The translations under genes and the position numbers were made by a program. DNA of 9,841 nt. Origin: Bacteriovoracaceae bacterium. Lineage in GTDB: Bacteria > Bdellovibrionota > Bacteriovoracia > Bacteriovoracales > Bacteriovoracaceae. The stretch lies in NCBI GenBank assembly GCA_023954595.1, contig JAGSHJ010000083.1:1-9841 (forward strand), given 5' to 3'. Of the stretch, positions 1 to 4,592 are shown one piece after another (the first letter of the stretch is position 1; each line of letters opens with the position of its first letter). The notes beneath the pieces were generated by a model. That model searched no databases. It saw only the letters and a program-made list of their open reading frames with translations, and was not told the DNA's origin.

Positions 1-108
1 CAAGTAACTGATCCTACACATCTAGATTCTCTAAAAAGAGCAAATTACTTTCTCATGGAAATTGCCTCAATGAGAAGTTTTTGGATTGAGATCCAGGACC
101 AGCTTTAA
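1..108 (+). CDS. C-terminal end of an unrecognised protein (partial, start lies left of the window)
   Basis: An open frame runs from the first base to a TAA at 106-108 and gives 35 residues, starting QVTDPTHLDSLKRANYF and ending IEIQDQL. I do not recognise the family. Coding status is supported by the near-identical copy at 1146-1253: of five differences, four are synonymous third-position changes and the fifth swaps Asp for Glu, so the frame has been under selection for protein sequence. The peptide is mixed in charge and probably helical, with no membrane segment or signal visible. The gene is on the same strand as the secreted-protein gene at 345 and is separated from it by 236 bp. No clear hairpin terminator follows the stop. 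Function cannot be assigned without the upstream sequence. Confidence 0.6.
   Translation, partial: QVTDPTHLDSLKRANYFLMEIASMRSFWIEIQDQL
1..108 (+). repeat. Direct repeat copy A (108 bp, about 95% identical to 1146-1253)
   Basis: This block matches 1146-1253 with 103 of 108 bases identical and no gaps. Similarity stops at the right-hand boundary, immediately after the TAA stop codon. The left boundary is outside the window, so the full length of the duplication is unknown. Confidence 0.95.
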
Positions 109-183
109 TAGTTACTTATCTTGTCCGCAATCTAGGACCAAAAACTACTTGAAACCCTAAAAAGCGGTAAAAAATAGTTACTT
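107..183 (+). repeat. Short direct repeat AATAGTTACTT (107-117 and 173-183)
   Basis: The same 11 bases occur at 107-117, overlapping the stop codon of the partial gene, and at 173-183. The stretch between is AT-rich and non-coding as far as I can see. Such a pair could be the footprint of a small insertion or slippage, but 11 bp in AT-rich DNA can also arise by chance. Confidence 0.4.
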
Positions 184-255
184 TTAAGATTTCACTCATT
201 TTGAGCATTACCTCTTAATTTCCAGTCTAAACCTTTCTTAGGTGGGGGGCGTAAA

Positions 256-261
256 CATAAT
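256..261 (+). promoter_or_regulatory. Possible -10 element upstream of the secreted-protein gene
   Basis: CATAAT matches five of six bases of the sigma-70 -10 consensus and lies about 85 bp before the start codon at 345. No good -35 is found at the usual distance, so this is weak. Just downstream, 278-287 is a perfect 10-bp palindrome (AATTCGAATT) that could bind a regulator or be chance. The rest of 109-344 shows nothing I can name. Confidence 0.25.
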
Positions 262-344
262 GGAGGAAGTCTAAATTAATTCGAATTTATGCCGTTAAGT
301 ATCTTAGCAGTTATTTATTTTAATAATAACTTTAAGGATGCCTA

Positions 345-902
345 ATGAAAAACTTTAAACTTTTTGTAGCTTTTATTTCTTTATCTTCACTTTCTTTTTC
401 AGCAAGCTTGGGATTTTCTGATCCTGATAAGCTCCATAAGGGTCTGCTGCCTGAAATCGCCAGGAAGTTCAATGGTTATAGTGACGGTGTTTTAAACCCG
501 GAGACTGACACGGAGAACAACTGTCATATAGAAATATTTTCCAATTTTGACGATCATATTGTTGTTAAAGTGTTTAATCACAAGGACCGTACAGAACAAC
601 GGCTCAAGGTTGAAAGAGGAGAGGCCACCCTCCAGGCAAGTAAAAAAAGAATTAAGATTGAAAACGACAGTCATGTAGCGGTTATAAGCCTCGATGGAGA
701 TCAAATTGAAAAGGTCTCGGTAGCAAGAAGTACATTTGGATTTGAGTTTGGCGAGCATGTTTGCTATTCAGAACTTGTCGGTGATGGTGCAATAAAAACC
801 AAAGGGCTTGTGGACTCTTCTCGTTCTACAGGCAAAGAAGCCGAAGGGAGATCAGTCGGTTCTCAAACCAGCAGGAAGGGGTCTGAAACTCAAAGCAATT
901 AG
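345..902 (+). CDS. Hypothetical secreted protein, 185 aa
   Basis: I do not recognise a family. Residues 1-20 form a signal peptide: Lys at 2 and 5, a hydrophobic stretch from about 6 to 16, and a plausible signal peptidase I site after SFSA at 20. The mature protein is polar, with only two cysteines (C60 and C140) that could form a disulfide after export. The middle part (about 60-145) alternates hydrophobic and charged residues, as in a beta-rich domain. The last 35 residues are rich in Ser, Gly, Thr and charged residues and look disordered. The start is supported by TAAGGA at 333-338, six bases before ATG. Arginine codons here are mixed (AGA, AGG, CGT, CGG), unlike the AGA-dominated helicase and aspS genes, which hints at an accessory origin. 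The gene lies between the two copies of the 108-bp repeat and ends at a strong terminator. Confidence 0.75.
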   Translation: MKNFKLFVAFISLSSLSFSASLGFSDPDKLHKGLLPEIARKFNGYSDGVLNPETDTENNCHIEIFSNFDDHIVVKVFNHKDRTEQRLKVERGEATLQASKKRIKIENDSHVAVISLDGDQIEKVSVARSTFGFEFGEHVCYSELVGDGAIKTKGLVDSSRSTGKEAEGRSVGSQTSRKGSETQSN

Positions 903-938
903 CACAAAAAACTCTCATTCTTGAGAAGTCTTATTGAT

Positions 939-963
939 AAAAGCCTCAACTTCGGAGGCTTTT
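939..963 (+). terminator. Rho-independent terminator
   Basis: A perfect 9-bp stem, AAAAGCCTC at 939-947 and GAGGCTTTT at 955-963, encloses the 7-base loop AACTTCG. The T run at the end of the stem closes transcription of the 345-902 gene. The A run at its start would let it act on the minus strand too. Confidence 0.85.
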
Positions 964-1043
964 CACTATCCCTAAATCAACTAAATTCCTAGTACTGTGA
1001 CTATCACTAAAATTCTTCCTCCCTACAAGAGCCTCTGAAGTAG

Positions 1044-1253
1044 TTAAGCTTAAGATTAAAAAATCCTATTATTGAAGTGGTTGAGGTCTTCGTAAATGGT
1101 GAAGTGGGTAATGGTTTATGGGAAAAGCTTAGAGTACTTGAGGCCCAAGTAACTGAGCCTACACATCTAGATTCTCTTAAAAGAGCAAATTACTTTCTTA
1201 TGGAAATTGCTTCAATGAGAAGTTTTTGGATTGAGATCCAAGACCAGCTTTAA
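1044..1253 (+). pseudogene. 3' remnant of a second copy of the gene ending at 108
   Basis: An open frame from 1044 to the TAA at 1251-1253 gives 69 residues. The last 36 codons match the gene end at 1-108 with one conservative change (Asp to Glu). The upstream part reads NPIIEVVEVFVNG and then GLWEKLRVLEA, which looks like real protein sequence. There is no ATG before the internal Met in the shared block, no start codon with a ribosome binding site, and in-frame stops lie at 1041-1043 and 1008-1010. I therefore read it as a 5'-truncated copy. A short expressed peptide from GTG at 1077 is possible but has no supporting Shine-Dalgarno. The stop lies one base from the stop of the convergent gene at 1255. 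Family and function are unknown. Confidence 0.65.
1146..1253 (+). repeat. Direct repeat copy B (108 bp, matches 1-108)
   Basis: This is the second copy of the duplicated gene end. Five substitutions separate it from copy A: four silent third-position changes and one Asp/Glu change. Sequence after the stop codon is unrelated to that after copy A. Confidence 0.95.
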
Positions 1254-1254
1254 T

Positions 1255-1479
1255 TTATTTGGATATTTCTCTACCCATTACAAATCCTGCTATCATGATT
1301 TGAGCTAGTTGGCCGATTTCTTCGTCGTCATCGATGCCATAAAAGTCTTCAATATGCTCACAGATTAGCTCAACAGCATCATCATCCAGGTGCTTCTCAA
1401 CGAGCTTCATCATGTCTTCTGGGCCGTTTTTTTCTAATTTGATCAAATAATCGTCTAATTTTGTCTTGTCTACTTGCAT
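1255..1479 (-). CDS. Small acidic hypothetical protein, 74 aa
   Basis: I do not recognise a family. The protein starts MQVDKTKLDDYLIKLEKNG. It is strongly acidic in its middle and second half (runs of Asp and Glu such as DDDAVE and IDDDEE) and ends with a short hydrophobic helix-like stretch, IAGFVMGREISK. No signal peptide or true membrane segment is present, so it is probably a small cytoplasmic helical protein. I chose the ATG at 1477-1479 because AAAGGA lies 10 bases upstream. A longer frame reaching 1536 adds 19 residues with no supporting ribosome site and a composition unlike the rest. The gene is divergent from the helicase gene at 1616 and converges on the truncated gene copy ending at 1253. 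Confidence 0.7.
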   Translation of the reverse strand: MQVDKTKLDDYLIKLEKNGPEDMMKLVEKHLDDDAVELICEHIEDFYGIDDDEEIGQLAQIMIAGFVMGREISK

Positions 1480-1489
1480 TATAAAAATT

Positions 1490-1495
1490 TCCTTT
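1490..1495 (-). promoter_or_regulatory. Ribosome binding site deciding the start of the 74-aa gene
   Basis: On the minus strand this reads AAAGGA, ten bases before the ATG at 1477-1479. It is the only good Shine-Dalgarno sequence near a start codon in this frame, and it favours the 74-residue product over the 93-residue reading. Confidence 0.65.
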
Positions 1496-1567
1496 TTTTC
1501 TAAATACATTAAGAAAGTAAGCCCGTCTAGCATCAATAATTTCTATTTTCTCTTAAGAAACCTTTAA

Positions 1568-1573
1568 GATAAT
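1568..1573 (+). promoter_or_regulatory. Possible -10 element of the helicase gene
   Basis: GATAAT matches five of six bases of the sigma-70 -10 consensus and lies 42 bp before the helicase start codon. The -35 region is not convincing. The palindrome TCTTAAGA at 1551-1558 lies in the expected spacer or -35 area. Confidence 0.35.
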
Positions 1574-1615
1574 GACAACCTGTGGTAGAAGTCAACCAAC
1601 TAATAAGGAACGAAA

Positions 1616-3349
1616 ATGTTATTTAAAGAACTAAACTTGAAAGAGTCCTCTCTGAAGGCAATCGAAGCCCTGGGCTTTGAAACTCCATCCGAGATCCAGG
1701 AAAAATCAATCCCTTTATTATTAGAGGGGGACATCGATTATATAGGCCAGGCACAAACTGGAACTGGTAAAACTGCAGCTTTTGCACTTCCACTGCTAGA
1801 AAAAATAGATTTCTCATCTAAAAATATACAATCATTGATTTTGGCACCTACTAGAGAGCTAGCGAACCAAATTTGTGAAGAGATTAAAAAACTATCAAAA
1901 TTTGAGCCAGTAAGAACTCTTGCTGTTTACGGCGGACAGCCAGTAAGCGGGCAACTAAGAGAGCTAAGAAATAATAAGCCTCAGGTTATTGTTGGAACTC
2001 CAGGACGTGTTCTGGATTTTATCAATAGGGGAGCTCTTAAGCTTGAAACATGTAAGTATATTGTCCTAGATGAAGCTGATGAAATGCTTGATATGGGATT
2101 CTTTGATGATGTGAACACAATTCTTTCCGCAGCTGGAGAGAACGAAAATAAGAAAATCTGGATGTTCTCAGCAACAATGCCTAGACAGATTCTTGCTCTA
2201 GTTAAGCAACACTTTGCTGATCCACAGATTGTTAAAGTAACAAAGAAGAACCTGACTGCGGATTCAGTTAAACAACAATACTGTATGGTAAGACGTCGTG
2301 ATCAAGTTGAGGCACTTTGTCGCTACTTGGACTATCACCAAAATACTTACGCGATTGTTTTCACTAAAACAAAAGTTGGCGCTAAAGAAATTACTGACGA
2401 GCTAAACATGAGGGGATTCCCTTCTGATGCACTTCATGGAGATATGTCTCAAGAACAAAGAGACCTAACTATGAAGAAGTTCAAGCAGAAAAAGATCAGC
2501 TTGCTAATCTGTACTGATGTTGCAGCTAGAGGGATTGACGTAACAGACCTTACTCACGTTATTAACTTCTCTCTTCCACAAGATAATGAATCATATGTTC
2601 ATAGAATTGGAAGAACTGGTAGAGGTGGTAACCAAGGTGTTGCTCTTTCAATCATCGATCCAGCAGAATCAAGAAGAATTAGAGATATCGAAAGAATCAC
2701 CAAAGCTAAAATTGAAAAAATTGAACTTCCAAAGATCACTGAGATTAAAGAAGTTCTTAGAGAAAAGTCTTACAAAGAATTTACTGATTCAATCGAAGCA
2801 TTCGAAGCGATGGAGTCTGAAGATTTTGAAAACTTCAAAGAGAAGTTTGCTGATGTAGATAAAGAAGAGATCCTTAAAGGTGCTTTCTCATTCATCTTTA
2901 ACCAGTCACTTAAACGTTACAAGAATGCTCAAGACTTGGATGTTAAAGCTCGTGAGAGCCGTGATAGAGATGCTGGTTCTAGCAGACGTGGTGAAAGAGG
3001 TAATGCTGGAGTACAAAGAGGATACGAAAAATTCTTCTTGGCCATCGGTAGAAAAGACGGAATGGATCCTGGAAATCTAATCAAAATGGTCTCTAGAGGC
3101 ATTAGTGTTAGAGGTTCAGAAGTTGGACGTATCGATATCAAAGATGCTTTCACATTCTTTGAAATGCCTGAGAGATATACAGATAAAGTTTTGGGTATGA
3201 ACTCTGATTCATGGAACCAAAGAAAGATTTCAGTAGAGGTTGCTCAAGCTGGTGCCGGTGGCGGCGGCGGTGGAGGCGGTGGACGTGGAAGAAGAAGCGG
3301 AAGCCCAAGTGGAAACAGAAATCCTTCAAGAAGACGTTTTCAAAGATAA
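1616..3349 (+). CDS. deaD: DEAD-box ATP-dependent RNA helicase, DeaD/CsdA type, 577 aa
   Basis: An ATP-dependent RNA unwinding enzyme of the cytoplasm. Known DeaD/CsdA proteins act in ribosome assembly, mRNA decay and growth in the cold. All core motifs are intact: Q motif near 21-28 (GFETPSEIQ, Gln28), Walker A AQTGTGKT 46-53, PTREL 78-82, TPGR 128-131, DEAD 152-155, SAT 185-187, VFTKT 248-252, ARGID 304-308 and HRIGRTGR 329-336. After a helical linker (about 375-440) and a charged Arg-rich stretch, residues 469-543 match the DbpA-type RNA-binding domain. The protein ends in a low-complexity tail with nine consecutive glycines (548-556) and Arg/Ser-rich sequence. The start has AAGGAA at 1605-1610, five bases upstream. 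Closely related names such as csdA or dbpA are possible. The DbpA domain plus Gly/Arg tail and the length fit DeaD/CsdA best. Confidence 0.95.
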   Translation: MLFKELNLKESSLKAIEALGFETPSEIQEKSIPLLLEGDIDYIGQAQTGTGKTAAFALPLLEKIDFSSKNIQSLILAPTRELANQICEEIKKLSKFEPVRTLAVYGGQPVSGQLRELRNNKPQVIVGTPGRVLDFINRGALKLETCKYIVLDEADEMLDMGFFDDVNTILSAAGENENKKIWMFSATMPRQILALVKQHFADPQIVKVTKKNLTADSVKQQYCMVRRRDQVEALCRYLDYHQNTYAIVFTKTKVGAKEITDELNMRGFPSDALHGDMSQEQRDLTMKKFKQKKISLLICTDVAARGIDVTDLTHVINFSLPQDNESYVHRIGRTGRGGNQGVALSIIDPAESRRIRDIERITKAKIEKIELPKITEIKEVLREKSYKEFTDSIEAFEAMESEDFENFKEKFADVDKEEILKGAFSFIFNQSLKRYKNAQDLDVKARESRDRDAGSSRRGERGNAGVQRGYEKFFLAIGRKDGMDPGNLIKMVSRGISVRGSEVGRIDIKDAFTFFEMPERYTDKVLGMNSDSWNQRKISVEVAQAGAGGGGGGGGGRGRRSGSPSGNRNPSRRRFQR

Positions 3350-3387
3350 TTTCAAAAACCAAGTTCTAAGATAAACTTATTTGATTT

Positions 3388-3424
3388 AAGCTTTCGGAAA
3401 AATTTGCTCTTTTTTCGAAAGCTT
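3388..3424 (+). terminator. Inverted repeat, possible terminator after the helicase gene
   Basis: AAGCTTTCG at 3388-3396 pairs perfectly with CGAAAGCTT at 3416-3424. After one unpaired G (3397), AAAAA at 3398-3402 can pair with TTTTT at 3411-3415, leaving an 8-base loop. No T run follows the hairpin, so it is not a textbook terminator. It may stop transcription, stabilise the helicase mRNA 3' end, or bind a regulator, because its right arm touches the -35 of the next promoter. Confidence 0.5.
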
Positions 3425-3451
3425 GAGTTGAATAAGCGCACACTATACAAT
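3423..3451 (+). promoter_or_regulatory. Sigma-70-like promoter of the FtsB-like gene
   Basis: TTGAGT at 3423-3428 (-35) and TACAAT at 3446-3451 (-10) are separated by exactly 17 bases and match the consensus at four and five of six positions. Transcription would begin near 3458, giving a leader of about 50 bases. The -35 overlaps the right arm of the inverted repeat by two bases. Confidence 0.6.
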
Positions 3452-3470
3452 AATATTAAATTTACTGTAA

Positions 3471-3500
3471 AAACAGGAAGTTAACTCGAAACAGGAAGTT
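3471..3500 (+). repeat. Tandem 12-bp repeat carrying the ribosome binding site
   Basis: AAACAGGAAGTT occurs at 3471-3482 and again at 3489-3500, a period of 18 bases. The second copy supplies the Shine-Dalgarno AGGAAG (3493-3498), seven bases before the TTG start at 3506. The first copy is a second potential ribosome landing site with no start codon close behind it. Confidence 0.75.
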
Positions 3501-3505
3501 GGGTC

Positions 3506-4066
3506 TTGGAATTCATTTTTGAGGATACAGAAGAGAATAGTATTAGAACGCCGTTTAGTGCCAAAAGCACTAGCGACGACACTCCTATGTGGAGTTCTCC
3601 AGCTCAATCGGTTCAAGCACAAGCACCAGCTGTAAGAAGAAAAAGTGTTCCTACAAACACTGCCGAAGTAGAGATCGCAAAACCTGCAAAGAGAAGAAAA
3701 AGAAAAAGCGCTGACGTTAACTATCTAAAAAACGTTAAAACACCAAAGAAAAAGCAAAGACAGAAAGAGAAGTTCAACTGGACTTGGAACAAGGCCGGCT
3801 GGCTTGTTTGTTTTTGTGTTTTTTTACGTCTGATCTTTATGGATAGAGGCGTGTCCCACTACTACCAAATGCAAGATACACTTGAGTCTAAGAAGGTTGA
3901 GCTTGAACTAATTAAAGAAGAGAACGCTGAATTAGTTAAAGAGATCCACGAGATAAAGGTTAACCCTTCATATCAAAAGAAAGTTGCTCGTGAGCACTTG
4001 GGTGTGATCGCTCAAGACGAGTATCTTATTCTTTTTGCAAAAGATCGCTCGAGCCTATCCATTTAA
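3506..4066 (+). CDS. Septum formation initiator family (FtsB/DivIC-like) membrane protein, 186 aa
   Basis: FtsB/DivIC proteins are single-pass inner-membrane proteins that join FtsL and FtsQ/DivIB in the division complex. The C-terminal half fits the family: a membrane segment at about 97-112 (GWLVCFCVFLRLIF), a coiled coil at about 118-150 rich in Glu, Leu and Lys, and the closing signature of a basic helix, then LGVIAQDEYLILF at 165-177. Unusually, about 95 residues precede the membrane segment. They contain a Ser/Thr/Ala/Pro-rich part and then very basic clusters (KRRKRK at 62-67, KKKQRQKEK near 81-89), which by the positive-inside rule are cytoplasmic. Typical family members are near 100 residues and have only a short N-terminal tail. 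The start is TTG, chosen because AGGAAG lies seven bases before it and an in-frame stop lies at 3482-3484. The 3' end overlaps the convergent DUF192 gene by 41 bp. Confidence 0.82.
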   Translation: MEFIFEDTEENSIRTPFSAKSTSDDTPMWSSPAQSVQAQAPAVRRKSVPTNTAEVEIAKPAKRRKRKSADVNYLKNVKTPKKKQRQKEKFNWTWNKAGWLVCFCVFLRLIFMDRGVSHYYQMQDTLESKKVELELIKEENAELVKEIHEIKVNPSYQKKVAREHLGVIAQDEYLILFAKDRSSLSI

Positions 4067-4550
4067 GAGACATTCCTGGTTGAATTTCATTTGCAAGGCG
4101 TGAGGAAGATTTGATTTCCAATACATGCCATGAGTGCACAGTCTTACTTTTTGGCACAAGATTTCGTGGTTCCCGTTTGGGAAAACTTGGCAAGTTTCGG
4201 TGAATATCTAAAACATAAAAGTCTTTAGTTAGAAAAATAATATCTAGATTAAACAGAGTCTCAGGCATCCAAAATTGGCGGGGCTTATACTCATCGCCAG
4301 GAAATAGCATTGATTCATCATCTTTAAATAGCTTCGCTGGAACTTTACTCAGACCCTTGGCCTGCTCAAGAGGGGATTTTGCTATAAATACTTTAAGACT
4401 CTTTCCGGATGGAAGTTGAATTTTCCCTCTACCGAGGGACTCAAGACGGGATCTTGCGTCATCATTACAGGCGCAAACCATTAACAATATAAGGATTATA
4501 CCTAAATTTTTAATGAGCTTTGGGCCATCTTGCGTTATAAAGAGATGCAT
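4026..4550 (-). CDS. DUF192 family putative lipoprotein, 174 aa
   Basis: DUF192 is a conserved domain of unknown biochemical role, commonly found in exported bacterial proteins. Residues 11-28 form a signal peptide with Lys at 11 and 14, a hydrophobic core LGIILILLMV and a lipobox-like VCAC ending at Cys28, followed by Asn-Asp-Asp. Cys26 offers a less fitting alternative. The domain spans about 43-165 with recognisable family features: the SPLEQAKGLSKV segment (59-70), MLF (81-83), FWM (93-95), LDIIFL (102-107), HVLEI (142-146) and the closing G-x-x-L near 159-162. The start is supported by AGGA six bases upstream on the minus strand. The predicted location is the cell envelope, anchored by lipid. 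It is divergent from aspS, with 42 bp between start codons, and its last 13 codons lie antisense to the end of the FtsB-like gene. Confidence 0.85.
   Translation of the reverse strand: MHLFITQDGPKLIKNLGIILILLMVCACNDDARSRLESLGRGKIQLPSGKSLKVFIAKSPLEQAKGLSKVPAKLFKDDESMLFPGDEYKPRQFWMPETLFNLDIIFLTKDFYVLDIHRNLPSFPKREPRNLVPKSKTVHSWHVLEIKSSSRLANEIQPGMSLKWIGSSDLLQKE
4513..4541 (+). promoter_or_regulatory. Possible aspS promoter inside the DUF192 gene
   Basis: TATAAA at 4536-4541 matches five of six -10 bases. ATGAGC at 4513-4518, 17 bases upstream, is a weak -35 with three of six matches. Transcription would start near 4548, leaving a leader of about 45 bases. Because only 42 bp separate the divergent start codons, an aspS promoter has to lie largely in the 5' part of the DUF192 gene. 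Confidence 0.3.
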
Positions 4551-4592
4551 ACCATATCCTTTGAAATCAACTTACTTATAGGGAGTTTTACA

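Noticed and set aside
998..1010. TGACTATCA-type partial inverted sequence after the first terminator
   Set aside because: The pairing is only a few bases with mismatches and is expected by chance in AT-rich DNA.
1..1254. An insertion sequence or transposon between the two repeat copies
   Set aside because: The repeats are direct, coding, 108 bp or longer and 95% identical. There is no transposase, no terminal inverted repeat and no short target duplication.
1480..1536. Longer start for the acidic protein, adding 19 residues
   Set aside because: No ribosome site precedes the upstream ATG codons, whereas AAAGGA stands ten bases before the ATG at 1479. The added residues also differ in composition.
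2586..3080. Alternative-frame open frames inside the helicase gene
   Set aside because: They are Lys/Ser/Leu-rich readings of the AT-rich helicase sequence in another frame, with no start signals.
4530..4592. Upstream in-frame start for aspS, adding 21 residues
   Set aside because: The extension does not resemble the start of AspRS proteins and would overlap the divergent DUF192 gene. The ATG at 4593 has GGGAG seven bases before it.
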